Positions 41,400 through 50,425 of a DNA stretch of 64,000 nucleotides are shown piece by piece. The translations under genes and the position numbers were made by a program. The stretch is from Novosphingobium sp. B1 (GTDB lineage: Bacteria; Pseudomonadota; Alphaproteobacteria; Sphingomonadales; Sphingomonadaceae), in contig NZ_FWXL01000010.1 of assembly GCF_900176395.1 (NCBI RefSeq), forward strand, positions 40,081-104,080, read 5' to 3'. The notes below the pieces were generated by a model, which saw nothing but the letters and a program-made list of their open reading frames with translations, searched no databases and had not been told where the DNA came from. The first letter of the stretch is position 1; each line of letters opens with the position of its first letter.

Positions 41400-44300
41400 T
41401 CAGGCCAAGTTGTTCACGAAGGTCTGACCGTGGTCGTCCCCTTCATGCTCCTCATTGTAGTGCTCGGGCTTCTCGATCGCCTTCTGCCCGAACCGGGCGT
41501 AGAGCGTCGGCAGCACGAACAGCGTCAGCAGCGTCGCCGAGATCAGGCCGCCGATGACGACGGTCGCCAATGGCTTTTGCACCTCCGCGCCCGCGCCCTC
41601 GCCAAGCGCCATCGGAACGAAGCCGAGGCTGGCGACGAGCGCGGTCATGACGACTGGCCGCAGACGCTGCATTGCGCCGACATGGGCCGCCTCCTCGCGC
41701 GATAGCCCCGACCGGATCAGATCCTGGATTGAGCTGACCATGACGAGGCCGTTGAGGACCGCGATGCCCGACAAGGCGATGAAGCCCACCGCCGCCGAGA
41801 TCGAGAAGTCCATGCCGCGCAGGAAGAGCAGCAGGACGCCGCCCACCAGCGCGAAGGGCACGCCGGTGAACACGATCGCGGCATCGCGGACCGATCCAAG
41901 CGCACCGTAAAGGAGCAACAGGATCAGGATGAAACAGGCCGGAATGACCAGCTTCAGCCGTTCGCTCGCCGATTGCAGGTTCTCGAACTGACCGCCCCAT
42001 TCGAGATAGGCACCGGCAGGCAGCCGGACCTGGCTGCCGATCGCCGCCTGCGCGTCTGCAACGACGCTACCGACGTCGCGACCACGCACGTTGGCTTGCA
42101 CCACCACGCGCCGCTTCCCGTTTTCGCGGCTGATCTGATTGGGACCGTCGACGACCTTGATGTCAGCGACACTGGACAGCGGCACATAGCCGCCCCCCGC
42201 CACCGGCACCTGCACCTGTTCCAGCAGGCCAATGTCAGCGCGCTGCGTCTCCGACAGGCGGATCACCACCGGGAAGCGGCGGTCGCCCTCGAAGATCTGG
42301 CCCGAGGTGCGGCCGCCGATTGTCGCGGTGACGGTATCCTGCACATCCTGCGCGGTGACGCCCAGACGTGCCATTGCGTCACGATTGACGCGAATGTCGA
42401 GCATGGGCAGGCCCGTCGTTTGCTCGACCTTCACGTCCGCCGCGCCCTGCGTTTTGCGCAGCACCGCCGCGATTTGCTCGGCCGTCCGGTTCATCTGGTT
42501 GAAGTCGTCCCCGAACACCTTCACCGCGATGTCGCCGCGCACGCCGGCGATCAGCTCGTTGAAGCGCATCTGGATAGGCTGGGTGATCTCATAGGCGTTG
42601 CCCGGAATTTTTGCGAGATTTCCCTCGATCCGGCTTACCAGTTCCTCCTTGGTCAAATCGGGATTTGGCCAATCCTTGCGCGGCTTCAGGATGACGAACA
42701 TGTCGGTGGCGTTAGGCGGCATCGGGTCGGAAGCCAGTTCCGCCGTGCCCGTCTTGGAATAGACGAACGCCACCTCCGGTTGCTTCGACATCATCCGTTC
42801 GATCGGCACCTGCATCGCCTGGCTTTGCTGGACCGACGTGGCGGGGATGCGCAGCGACTGGATCAGCAGGTCGCCTTCATCGAGCTGCGGCAGGAACACC
42901 GAGCCGAGCGTGGTGAAGGCGAGCGCCGCCACGACAAGGCTGCCGACACCCGCGCCGATCGTCAGGGTCGGGCGCTTCATTGCCCGGTCAAGACCCGGCT
43001 CGTAGCGCTTCTTCAGCCACGTGATGATGCGGCCGTCCTTCTCCTCAACCTTCTTCGACAGCCAGATCGCGATCATGGCCGGCACGAAGGTGATCGAGAG
43101 GATGAAGGCGAAGGCGAGCGCGATGATGACGGTGAGCGCCATCGGCACGAACGTCTTGCCCTCCACGCCGGTCAGCGTGAGCAGCGGCACATAGACAAGG
43201 ATGATGATCGCCTGCCCGTATACCGAGGGGCGGATCATCTCGCGCGCGGCGGCCGCCACGGTCGCGAGCCGTTCCCTTACGCTCAGCAAGCGACCTTCAT
43301 GATGCTGTTGCTCGGCAAGCCGTCTCAGCGCGTTCTCCACGATGATGACAGCGCCGTCGACGATCAGACCAAAGTCCAAGGCGCCAAGGCTCATCAGGTT
43401 CGCCGAGACGCCGGCACGCAGCATCCCGAAGCCGGTCAGCATCATGGTGATCGGGATGACCAGCGCCGCGATCAGCGCCGCGCGGAAATTGCCGAGCAGC
43501 AGGAAGAGCACGACGATGACCAGCACCGCGCCTTCCGACAGGTTCTTGGCGACCGTCTTGATCGTCGAGTTGACCAGCTCGGTGCGGTTGAGCACCGGCT
43601 GAACCACGACGTCGGGTGGCAGCGAGGCGTTGATCGACTTCAGCTTCTCGGCGACGGCCGTGGACACGACACGGCTGTTCTCGCCGATCCGCATGATCGC
43701 GGTGCCGACAACGACTTCCGTGCCGTTCTCCGAGGCCGAACCCATGCGGATCGCCTGCCCCGTCTTCACGGTCGCGACTTGTTCGACCGTGATCGGCACG
43801 CCGTTACGTGTCGCGATCACGGTCCTGGCCAACTCGCCGGCATTGCGCACGAGCGCATCCGAGCGGACAGCCAGACCTTCGCCATTGCGATTGACGAAAC
43901 CGCCGCCGACGCTGGTGTTGTTGCGCTCCAGCGCGTTGCCCAGGTCCGTCAGCGTGATGCCGAGTGAAGCCAGCTTCTGCACATCGGGCACGACGAGGAA
44001 CTGCTTGGCGTACCCGCCAATCGAGTCGACGCCGGCGAGGCCCGGTGTGTTCTTCAGAAGCGGCGTGACGATCCAGTCCTGCGCGGTGCGCAGGTAGGTC
44101 GCCTTGTCCTCTTCAGTCGTCAGTCGCTCACCCTCTGGTGTGATGTAACTGCCATCGGGCTGTTGGCCCGGTTCACCGGGCTTGTGCTTGTCGTCCTCGC
44201 GATGCTCGAGACGAACGGTGTACATGTACACCTCGCCCAGGCCTGTCGCGATCGGACCCATTTCTGGATTGACGCCGCTCGGCAGGTTTTCCTGCACGCC

Positions 44301-44645
44301 TTGCAGCCTTTCGCCGACCTGCTGCCGCGCGAAATAAATGTCCGTCGAATCCGAGAAGACGGCAGTGACCTGCGCAAAGCCATTGCGGCTCAGCGAGCGC
44401 GTATATTCGAGGCCGGGGGTGCCGGCGAGCGCGGTTTCGATTGGAAACGACACCTGCTTCTCGACCAGCTCGGGCGAGAGGGCAGGCGCGCGGACGTTGA
44501 TCTGGACCTGATTGTTGGTGATGTCCGGCACCGCGTCGATCGGTAGCCGGTAGAGGGAAAAGGCGCCGATGGCGGCGACGATGACGGTGAGGAGCAGGAC
44601 TAGCCAGCGCTTCTCGACCGCCCAGGTTACGATACGGGCGATCAT
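41400..44645 (-). CDS. czcA: Heavy-metal RND efflux pump CzcA/CusA type
   Basis: A 1081-aa, 12-helix RND transporter. N-terminus ARIVTWAVEKRWLVLLLTV and RLPIDAVPDITNNQVQI are HME-RND hallmarks; the TM4 proton-relay motif is DFGLIVDGAVIIVEN, as in Zn/Co/Cd exporters. It has two large periplasmic loops with a short His/Asp/Glu-rich insert (LEHREDDKHKPGEP). It forms the inner-membrane part of CzcCBA and drives cations out across both membranes by proton antiport. Encoded 3 nt after czcB. Confidence 0.96.
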   Translation of the reverse strand: MIARIVTWAVEKRWLVLLLTVIVAAIGAFSLYRLPIDAVPDITNNQVQINVRAPALSPELVEKQVSFPIETALAGTPGLEYTRSLSRNGFAQVTAVFSDSTDIYFARQQVGERLQGVQENLPSGVNPEMGPIATGLGEVYMYTVRLEHREDDKHKPGEPGQQPDGSYITPEGERLTTEEDKATYLRTAQDWIVTPLLKNTPGLAGVDSIGGYAKQFLVVPDVQKLASLGITLTDLGNALERNNTSVGGGFVNRNGEGLAVRSDALVRNAGELARTVIATRNGVPITVEQVATVKTGQAIRMGSASENGTEVVVGTAIMRIGENSRVVSTAVAEKLKSINASLPPDVVVQPVLNRTELVNSTIKTVAKNLSEGAVLVIVVLFLLLGNFRAALIAALVIPITMMLTGFGMLRAGVSANLMSLGALDFGLIVDGAVIIVENALRRLAEQQHHEGRLLSVRERLATVAAAAREMIRPSVYGQAIIILVYVPLLTLTGVEGKTFVPMALTVIIALAFAFILSITFVPAMIAIWLSKKVEEKDGRIITWLKKRYEPGLDRAMKRPTLTIGAGVGSLVVAALAFTTLGSVFLPQLDEGDLLIQSLRIPATSVQQSQAMQVPIERMMSKQPEVAFVYSKTGTAELASDPMPPNATDMFVILKPRKDWPNPDLTKEELVSRIEGNLAKIPGNAYEITQPIQMRFNELIAGVRGDIAVKVFGDDFNQMNRTAEQIAAVLRKTQGAADVKVEQTTGLPMLDIRVNRDAMARLGVTAQDVQDTVTATIGGRTSGQIFEGDRRFPVVIRLSETQRADIGLLEQVQVPVAGGGYVPLSSVADIKVVDGPNQISRENGKRRVVVQANVRGRDVGSVVADAQAAIGSQVRLPAGAYLEWGGQFENLQSASERLKLVIPACFILILLLLYGALGSVRDAAIVFTGVPFALVGGVLLLFLRGMDFSISAAVGFIALSGIAVLNGLVMVSSIQDLIRSGLSREEAAHVGAMQRLRPVVMTALVASLGFVPMALGEGAGAEVQKPLATVVIGGLISATLLTLFVLPTLYARFGQKAIEKPEHYNEEHEGDDHGQTFVNNLA

Positions 44646-44648
44646 GGC

Positions 44649-45830
44649 TTAATCCTCGTGGCTCGCTTCGCCCTTGCCGATCTCGGCCTTGAGCGTGAAA
44701 CTTCCGGTGGTGGCGATCTGTTCGTTGCCGGTCAGGCCCGACCGGACGATCACCGTGTCGCCCGACGCATCGCCGAGCTGGACCGGGGTCGCCTTGAAGC
44801 CGGTGGGCGTGCGCACGAACACGACCGACTTGCCCTCGAAACTCTGGACCGCCGTCGTCGGCACGCGGACCGCCCCGCTCCCGCCGCTGCCCGTGAGCTG
44901 CACGGCTGCCGTCACAGGCTCGCCGACCCGCCATTCGCCACCGCGATTGTCGAGGGTGGCGAGCGCAGGCACGAGCCGCGTCTGCGGATCGAGCGCAGGT
45001 GACACGAAGGTCACGCGCGCGGTTGCCTGACGGCCCGCCGCCTTGACTAGCACCGTGTTGCCGGGACGTATCCGGCCCGCATCCTCTGGCTTCAGGTTGA
45101 GCGCGATCGATACCTGGCTCAGGTTCGCGATGCGATACAGTTCGGCGTCCGCAGCAACCGTCTGTCCCAGCGTCACGGGGCGCGCGATGATCTGGCCCGA
45201 GATCGGCGCGGCGATGCCGAGCCGATTGAGGCCGCCGCCGCCGACACCCGCCGCCGACACCATGCTCTGCGCCTGCGTCAGCGCGATCCGCGCTTCCGTC
45301 GCCGCCGTGCGGGCAGCGATCAGATCCTGCTCAGGGGACACCTTCTGCGCGAACAGCCGCTGTTCGCGCGAGAGGTTCGAATTGGCGAGCTGAAGCCGCG
45401 CCCGTGCGGCTTCGACCTCACCCTTGATCTGCGCCGCCTCGCGGCTTTCGATCACTGCAATGGTCTGGCCGCGCCCGACCGATTGCCCAAGGTTGCGCGT
45501 CAGCGCGACCACGCGCCCCGCGATCGCGGCCGAGACGACCTGCGTACCCTGGGGGTCGCCCTCGATGATCGCAGGCAGCTCGATCGTTCCGGCTCCGCCG
45601 ATGATCGGCCGTCCGACCTGCACGCCCGCTGCGGCGATCTGGTCGGCACCGAGCGTGACCACGCCTTCATCGGCATGACCGCCTTCAGCGCCGTCTTTTT
45701 CGGCGCCCGCTGCCGTTTCATTGGCGGCTGCGCCTTCGGCAGTTGCTTCATTCCCGGCGTCCTTGCCGCCACAGGCAGCCAACAGCAGGGCGAGCGACGC
45801 CGCGCTCGCGAGATAAATGCTCTTCATCAC
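44649..45830 (-). CDS. czcB: RND efflux periplasmic adaptor CzcB
   Basis: A 393-aa membrane-fusion lipoprotein: signal with lipobox LLLAACGG, acidic N-terminal linker, barrel-sandwich segment GRVVALTRNLGQSVGRGQTIAVIESREAAQIKGEVEAARA, coiled-coil hairpin (residues about 140-200), and LGIAAPISGQIIARPVTLGQTV. It bridges CzcA and CzcC. The start overlaps the czcC stop (ATGA). Confidence 0.95.
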   Translation of the reverse strand: MMKSIYLASAASLALLLAACGGKDAGNEATAEGAAANETAAGAEKDGAEGGHADEGVVTLGADQIAAAGVQVGRPIIGGAGTIELPAIIEGDPQGTQVVSAAIAGRVVALTRNLGQSVGRGQTIAVIESREAAQIKGEVEAARARLQLANSNLSREQRLFAQKVSPEQDLIAARTAATEARIALTQAQSMVSAAGVGGGGLNRLGIAAPISGQIIARPVTLGQTVAADAELYRIANLSQVSIALNLKPEDAGRIRPGNTVLVKAAGRQATARVTFVSPALDPQTRLVPALATLDNRGGEWRVGEPVTAAVQLTGSGGSGAVRVPTTAVQSFEGKSVVFVRTPTGFKATPVQLGDASGDTVIVRSGLTGNEQIATTGSFTLKAEIGKGEASHED

Positions 45831-47104
45831 TGGTTCCCCCCATTCGGCGCAGGAGCGGTCAGTCGCTCAACCTGCGCGCGGGCATTCTGGTAGTTGGCAA
45901 GCGCGTCGATCGCGGCGACCCGCGTTTCGGCGAGCGTGCGTTCAGCATCGAGCAATTCGAGCTGGCCGAACTTGCCCTCGCGATAGCCGATCCGCGCGAT
46001 GCGGGCGGCCTCCTGTGCAGCCGCCAGCGCCGGCCCCGACGCCGCGCGTGCGGTCGTCGCGGCATTGGCCGCCTGTGCCTGCGCGTCCGTGATGGCCTGT
46101 TCGATGTCGAGCGCGGTCACGCGGCGCTGTGCATCCGCCTGCGTCCGCTGCGCGGTCGCCTGCGCAATCGCCGCGCGACCGTTGTTGAACAGCGGGATCG
46201 GGATCGACACGGTGAACACCGCCGCCATGTCGTTGGTCGCTTCCAGTCGGCGGATCGCAGGTCCGACGTTCAGGTCAGGGACGCGATTAGCGCGTGCGAG
46301 CCGCACGCCGGCCTCCGCGATCGAGAAATCCGCGTTGGCTGCCGCCAGCGCCAGCGTGCCGGACGTGTCAGCCGGCGCGATCGGCCCGTAGATGTTCGCA
46401 CCGGGAAGGCGATCGAGCAGCGTGTCGTCAAGCGCACCGTCGATCGGCCGCCCGATCCGGCGCGCCAGATTGGCCCGCGCCGCCTCCGCCAAGCGAAGCT
46501 GCCGCTCCACGTTGGCGTCGGCGTTGATGCGCGCGACATCCGCGCGCTGTTGCTCCAGCGGGGAGGCACGCCCCGCCTGCACCCGGACGCTCGCGGCCCG
46601 CAGCGCGTCGCTGGCGATCCGGGCCTGATCCCGCGCCGTCGCCACCCGGCGATCGGCCGCGACCGCTTCGACATAAAGCTGCGTCACCTGAAGCCGGACA
46701 TCCGCCGCGATGATCGCGGCCTGGATCTCGGCCCGGGATAATTGCGCATTGGCGACCGCGACGCGGGCGCCGCGCTTGCCGCCTAGCTCGATCGGGATCG
46801 CAAAGCCGACCGTGGATTCCGCGCTGCGGACCCCACGATACGGACCCGAGCCGATGACGTTCTCAACCTGGCCCTGGACAACCGGGTTGGGCCGCAGTCC
46901 GGCGACCGTGCGGCCCGCGCGGGCCGCATCGATCGCGGCTGTTGCCGCTTCGGCAGCAGGGGCCGAACCGCCCGCTGCACTGACCGCTTGGTCAAGCGTG
47001 TAGACCGGCGCGTCCTGCGCAAAAGGCGCGGACGGTCCGACCTGCGCCTGCGCCATAGTGGCGCACGACGCTGCGGCCAGCATGGCCGCGAGGATACGAT
47101 GCAT
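45827..47104 (-). CDS. czcC: TolC-family outer-membrane factor CzcC
   Basis: A 425-aa exported protein with a signal peptide (ending MAQAQVGPS), long heptad-rich helices typical of TolC-family channels and the repeated ANAQLSRAEIQAAIIAADVRLQVTQLYVEAVAA and RIARIGYREGKFGQLELLDAERTLAETR segments. It provides the outer-membrane duct for CzcCBA. It starts the czcCBA block, 60 nt after the His-rich protein gene. Confidence 0.95.
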   Translation of the reverse strand: MHRILAAMLAAASCATMAQAQVGPSAPFAQDAPVYTLDQAVSAAGGSAPAAEAATAAIDAARAGRTVAGLRPNPVVQGQVENVIGSGPYRGVRSAESTVGFAIPIELGGKRGARVAVANAQLSRAEIQAAIIAADVRLQVTQLYVEAVAADRRVATARDQARIASDALRAASVRVQAGRASPLEQQRADVARINADANVERQLRLAEAARANLARRIGRPIDGALDDTLLDRLPGANIYGPIAPADTSGTLALAAANADFSIAEAGVRLARANRVPDLNVGPAIRRLEATNDMAAVFTVSIPIPLFNNGRAAIAQATAQRTQADAQRRVTALDIEQAITDAQAQAANAATTARAASGPALAAAQEAARIARIGYREGKFGQLELLDAERTLAETRVAAIDALANYQNARAQVERLTAPAPNGGNQ

Positions 47105-47164
47105 GAAAATAGGACTCCTAACGATGATCGACAGGGGCGCGCCAACGCGCGCCCAAATCGGACG

Positions 47165-47530
47165 TCAGGCTTGGGGGGGTCTCAAATGGACCATGCCGGT
47201 GCGGCCATCGAGCGACGCAGAGGCGGAGATAGTCGGCTTGGGCATCGTGAGGACGTGGGTATATTCCATCGTCGTGCGCGCAGGCGCACCAACGTCATGC
47301 CCGTGGCAATAATTGTGATGGTGCGGGACGTTCTTGTCCGAATCCGATGGCACCTCGTCGATGTCACCGGCAGTGTGGACCGTAAACTCAACACCCGCGA
47401 TGCTTCCCCCCGCCAGATCGGCGGCGTGAGCCATGCCGGAGAAGCTGGTCAGGACCAGCATCAGGCATGTCAGAAGAGGCAAAAAGGCTCGCACGAACCC
47501 GCCCTTATCACGGAGAGGTTTCCATGTCAT
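47165..47530 (-). CDS. Small His-rich exported protein of the czc operon
   Basis: A 121-aa protein with a signal peptide (RAFLPLLTCLMLVLTSFSGMAHA). The mature part holds the metal-ligand cluster NVPHHHNYCHGHDVG, plus SASASLDGRTGMVHLRPP. It overlaps the CDF gene stop by 4 nt and precedes czcC. Proteins in this slot are thought to bind metal in the periplasm; no named family recognised. Confidence 0.72.
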   Translation of the reverse strand: MTWKPLRDKGGFVRAFLPLLTCLMLVLTSFSGMAHAADLAGGSIAGVEFTVHTAGDIDEVPSDSDKNVPHHHNYCHGHDVGAPARTTMEYTHVLTMPKPTISASASLDGRTGMVHLRPPQA

Positions 47531-48177
47531 TGCAATATCTCACGCGCCGGTTCCTTCGCGGCACGCCATGCCGGCCAGGCTTCCCGCAGCACGCGCCAAG
47601 CCGAGCGTAGGAAGATCACGGCGATCAACCCGCCGACGATGATGTCCGGCCAAGCCGAGCCGGTCAGGCCGACCAATCCGGCAGCCGCGAGAACCCCGAC
47701 GTTCGACGCGACATCATTGCGCGAGCACTCGAACGTGCTCGACATGTTCATATTCTCGCGGCGGAAGCGCCAAAGCAGCGCGAGGCAGATCAGGTTCGCA
47801 ACCAGCGCGGCGCTGCCAACCCCGAGCATCAAGCCCGATGCCGGAGGAACGCCGTTCGCAATCTTGTCAGCGATCTCGAAAATGACCGCGACGCCGAAAG
47901 CCAGGATGATGCCACCCTTCGCCAGCGCCGCACCCGCTTCCCAGCGCGCGCCTCGATGCAATGCATAGAGACTGAGCGCATAGACCACCGCGTCGCCGAA
48001 CATGTCGACCGAATCCGCCATCAAGGCAGAGGAACGCGCGACGACGCCGCCACCAAACTCGACCACGAACATCGCGAGATTGATGAGCATCACGATGATG
48101 AGCACGCGGCGCTGCTCGGTCTTGCGACCAAGTTCCGCGATCGTGTCGCGTTTCGATGAGCAACAAGCGTCTGCCAT
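47527..48177 (-). CDS. Cation diffusion facilitator (CzcD-like), first gene of the metal array
   Basis: A 216-aa CDF with about six helices: FVVEFGGGVVARSSALMADSVDMFGDAVVYALSLYAL carries the metal-site D-x3-D pair, and MSSTFECSRNDVASNVGVLAAAGLVG the second pair (N/D variant). A Cys pair near the N-terminus (ADACCSSKR) may bind metal. The C-terminal cytoplasmic domain is absent. It starts 30 nt downstream of a MerR-type promoter, so it heads the 18-kb transcription unit. Confidence 0.9.
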   Translation of the reverse strand: MADACCSSKRDTIAELGRKTEQRRVLIIVMLINLAMFVVEFGGGVVARSSALMADSVDMFGDAVVYALSLYALHRGARWEAGAALAKGGIILAFGVAVIFEIADKIANGVPPASGLMLGVGSAALVANLICLALLWRFRRENMNMSSTFECSRNDVASNVGVLAAAGLVGLTGSAWPDIIVGGLIAVIFLRSAWRVLREAWPAWRAAKEPAREILQ

Positions 48178-48206
48178 TATCGAAGCTCGATTCGTGGATC
48201 AGACGC

Positions 48207-48239
48207 CCTATATGAACCCTCATCCTACTAGAGGGTCAA
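48207..48239 (-). promoter_or_regulatory. MerR-type promoter/operator of the metal array
   Basis: On the minus strand TTGACC (48234-48239) and CATATA (48209-48214; or TATAGG at 48207-48212) are separated by 19-21 nt, the long spacer that MerR activators need. The dyad ACCCTC-N9-GAGGGT (48216-48236) fills the spacer. It drives the CDF-czc genes and faces the divergent merR fragment. Confidence 0.8.
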
Positions 48240-48250
48240 GAGGTTCGGCG

Positions 48251-48538
48251 ATGAAAATCGGTGAGATCGCAAAGCGCACTGGGTTGAAGATAGAGACGGT
48301 CCGTTTCTACGAGGCAGAAGGGCTGGTTCCCGCTCCCATCCGTAGCGGTAGCAATTATCGTTTGTACGATCGCTCGCACCTTGATCGACTGTCGTTCATC
48401 AAGCGATCGCGCGATCTGGGCTTCACGCTGGATCAGGTCCGCGCGCTTCTTCGTCTTGCAGATGATCCCCGTGGTTCCTGTGCCGAGGCCGATCAGATTG
48501 CCGCGGTCCACATCGCCGAAATCGATCGTGGCTGTTGA
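48251..48538 (+). pseudogene. MerR-family metal sensor, C-terminally truncated
   Basis: 95 residues from ATG 48251 match the DNA-binding part of CadR/ZntR/PbrR-type regulators: MKIGEIAKRTGLKIETVRFYEAEGLVP, NYRLYDRSHLDRLSFIKRSRDLGFTLDQVRALLRL, and the metal Cys77 in GSCAEADQIA. The frame stops right after HIAEIDRG, where the long coiled coil and the C-terminal metal-binding loop should follow (about 40-50 residues missing). The downstream DNA resembles an IS end. It could bind its operator but probably not form a sensing dimer. Confidence 0.8.
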
Positions 48539-48605
48539 AAAAGTCCTACTGAAGGCTGCCGATCGTCTGTCGAAATCGCCTTTTTAGATTATGCGAGAGG
48601 TTTGC
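48533..48605. mobile_element. Probable insertion-sequence end remnant
   Basis: ggctgttgaaaaagtcc at 48533-48549 begins exactly where the MerR frame loses similarity; gctgttgaaaaagtc-like ends are common among IS elements. No transposase frame remains in the 70 bp to the next gene. The identity of the element cannot be decided by eye. Confidence 0.4.
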
Positions 48606-49088
48606 TTATCCGGTTCCACCTGAGACATCAGGAGCCACCTTGGGGTCGGGATCCTGTGCCTTGCCGGTTGCGGGTGCCGCTTTCTGGCTCGGCATAGCGG
48701 TGAGATAAGCAACGATCGCGTCAACGTCCTTCTCGGCCACCGGCGCCTTGTACACCTCACGCATCTTGGTGACGGTCGCCTTCCACTGGTCCGCCGATAG
48801 CGCAGGCTGAGTTAGCGCCATGCTGGCCGAGTGGCACGAAGTGCAGTTGGCGTTGATGACGTCGGCGTGCGGACCATCGGGGTAGGTAGCGTCATCGACC
48901 GGCAGGTCGACGCTGGTCGAGGCGAGCGAAAAGCCGCGGGCTGAGACGCTGGTGGGCGGTGCCGGCTCGGATGTCTCGGAGATCGGGGCAGGCGCCTTGC
49001 GGCTGCTCGGCGCCCCGATCGAGACGAGGATAATGCCGGTCAGGCCGATCAGGCCAGCGGCCATGATGCCGGGAGACGGGGTCTTCAT
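48606..49088 (-). CDS. sorB: Monohaem cytochrome c (SorB-like)
   Basis: A 160-aa protein with an N-terminal membrane or signal segment (MAAGLIGLTGIILVSIGAP), a Pro-rich linker and one haem site CTSCH at residues 82-86; Met residues near 109 may be axial ligands. The gene follows the molybdopterin enzyme gene by 12 nt, the arrangement of SorAB sulfite dehydrogenases, in which SorB accepts electrons. Gene symbol is by context. Confidence 0.8.
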   Translation of the reverse strand: MKTPSPGIMAAGLIGLTGIILVSIGAPSSRKAPAPISETSEPAPPTSVSARGFSLASTSVDLPVDDATYPDGPHADVINANCTSCHSASMALTQPALSADQWKATVTKMREVYKAPVAEKDVDAIVAYLTAMPSQKAAPATGKAQDPDPKVAPDVSGGTG

Positions 49089-49100
49089 GCTACTCGCTCC

Positions 49101-50336
49101 TCAGGCCGCGATGATGGTGGTGGTCTCGATATTGCCGCGCATGAACCCGCCCGGGTTCCAGATCGGCTTCATCGGCTGGGCGACACCGTTGGTGTTCCAG
49201 CAGCGCACCATGATCGGGTTGGCACCGCGTCGCAGCGGCACGCGACCATCCCACCGACGGAAGCTGTACCTGCCCTCGTCCGCTCCGAGCGTCGTCCTGT
49301 ACCAGGTGCGGCCTCCGTCCGACGATACATCGACCTTGGCGACGCCGCAGTCGCCGCCCATCGCGATGCCGCCGACCGGGATCGATGCCTCATAGGCTAT
49401 CGTCTGGCCATCGGGCAGGCTGGTCATCCAGCTGCGCGGGATCATGCGGTTGATGGGGACAGTCGGGAAGTCTCTGGCGCCGGGCGCGACATTCGCGCCC
49501 GGCGTCGCGGGGATCTTGTAGGCCTTGGCCATCCAATACTGGTCGTCGGGGCCGGGCAGTACCTCGATCGAGTTCAGCATCTTGACCCAATAGGTCGAGT
49601 ACCAGCCCGGCACGATCAGCCGGCAGGGAAAGCCATTGAGGAGCGGCAGCTGCTCGCCGTTCATGCCGAAGGCGATCATCACTTCGCCGTCGCGGGCATG
49701 GTCGATGTCGAGCGCCTTCTCAAAGTCAGGGGCGTCCGCCACGACCGGTTGATCGAGCGCACCGAAGCGCACCTGCACCGCGCCTGTCTTGACCCCGGCG
49801 AGGTCGAGCACGTCGCGCAGGCGCACACCGAGCCATTTGGCATTGCCCATCGCGCCGTTGCCCCATTGCGCGCCGGCAACACGTGGCTGGAACAGCCCAC
49901 GGCTGTTTCCCGAGCATTGGTTGACCGCCGCCATCTCGACCCGCGGCAGGCGCAGCAGCTGGGCGAGGCTGATCGACAGCGGTCGGTTGACGTGGCCGAA
50001 GACGTTGAGGCGGAAAGTCTCGACATCGATCGAGGTCGGGATGTCGGCCCAGTGCCAGCGGACGAAGAACTGGTCGTTGGGCGTGAACACCGACTTGTCG
50101 AACACGTCCATCGGCGTTTCCAGCAAGGGCGGATGGACACGCTGGAGGATCATGCTGCCCTTGCCGGGAAAGGCGCTGGTCATCGGCCGTTCGGCATTGC
50201 CGCCAGGCAGCTTCAGGTCGACGAGCTGCTGCGCCAGTGCCGGCGCGGCGGCAAGGCCGGCGGTACCGAGCGCGGCATGCCTGAGAAAGCGGCGACGGCT
50301 GGTCTCACTCGCCAGTTCGGCGTCGAAATTGTCCAT
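49101..50336 (-). CDS. sorA: Molybdopterin sulfite dehydrogenase (SorA-like)
   Basis: A 411-aa protein from ATG 50336 with a Tat signal (SRRRFLRHAALGTAGLAAAPALA). The Mo-binding core contains the ligand Cys141 in AAVNQCSGNSRGLF, and the sulfite-oxidase family segments GNAKWLGVRLRDVLDLAG, NGFPCRLIVPGWYSTYWVKML and the dimerisation domain with SSDGGRTWYR and RCWNTNG. It oxidises sulfite to sulfate in the periplasm and passes electrons to the cytochrome encoded next to it. Confidence 0.92.
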   Translation of the reverse strand: MDNFDAELASETSRRRFLRHAALGTAGLAAAPALAQQLVDLKLPGGNAERPMTSAFPGKGSMILQRVHPPLLETPMDVFDKSVFTPNDQFFVRWHWADIPTSIDVETFRLNVFGHVNRPLSISLAQLLRLPRVEMAAVNQCSGNSRGLFQPRVAGAQWGNGAMGNAKWLGVRLRDVLDLAGVKTGAVQVRFGALDQPVVADAPDFEKALDIDHARDGEVMIAFGMNGEQLPLLNGFPCRLIVPGWYSTYWVKMLNSIEVLPGPDDQYWMAKAYKIPATPGANVAPGARDFPTVPINRMIPRSWMTSLPDGQTIAYEASIPVGGIAMGGDCGVAKVDVSSDGGRTWYRTTLGADEGRYSFRRWDGRVPLRRGANPIMVRCWNTNGVAQPMKPIWNPGGFMRGNIETTTIIAA

Positions 50337-50425
50337 GACAAGGCTCTCCTGTGGCCAGCCACGCTGGCGGATCGAAGGGGCGTTTCGCAAGTGATCGGAC
50401 CGACTGATCCGATCATCATGGCGGA

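Noticed and set aside
41973..43967. 664-codon plus-strand open frame
   Set aside because: It lies antisense to czcA and has His/Arg/Asp-heavy content typical of the complement of a high-GC gene; no protein motif.
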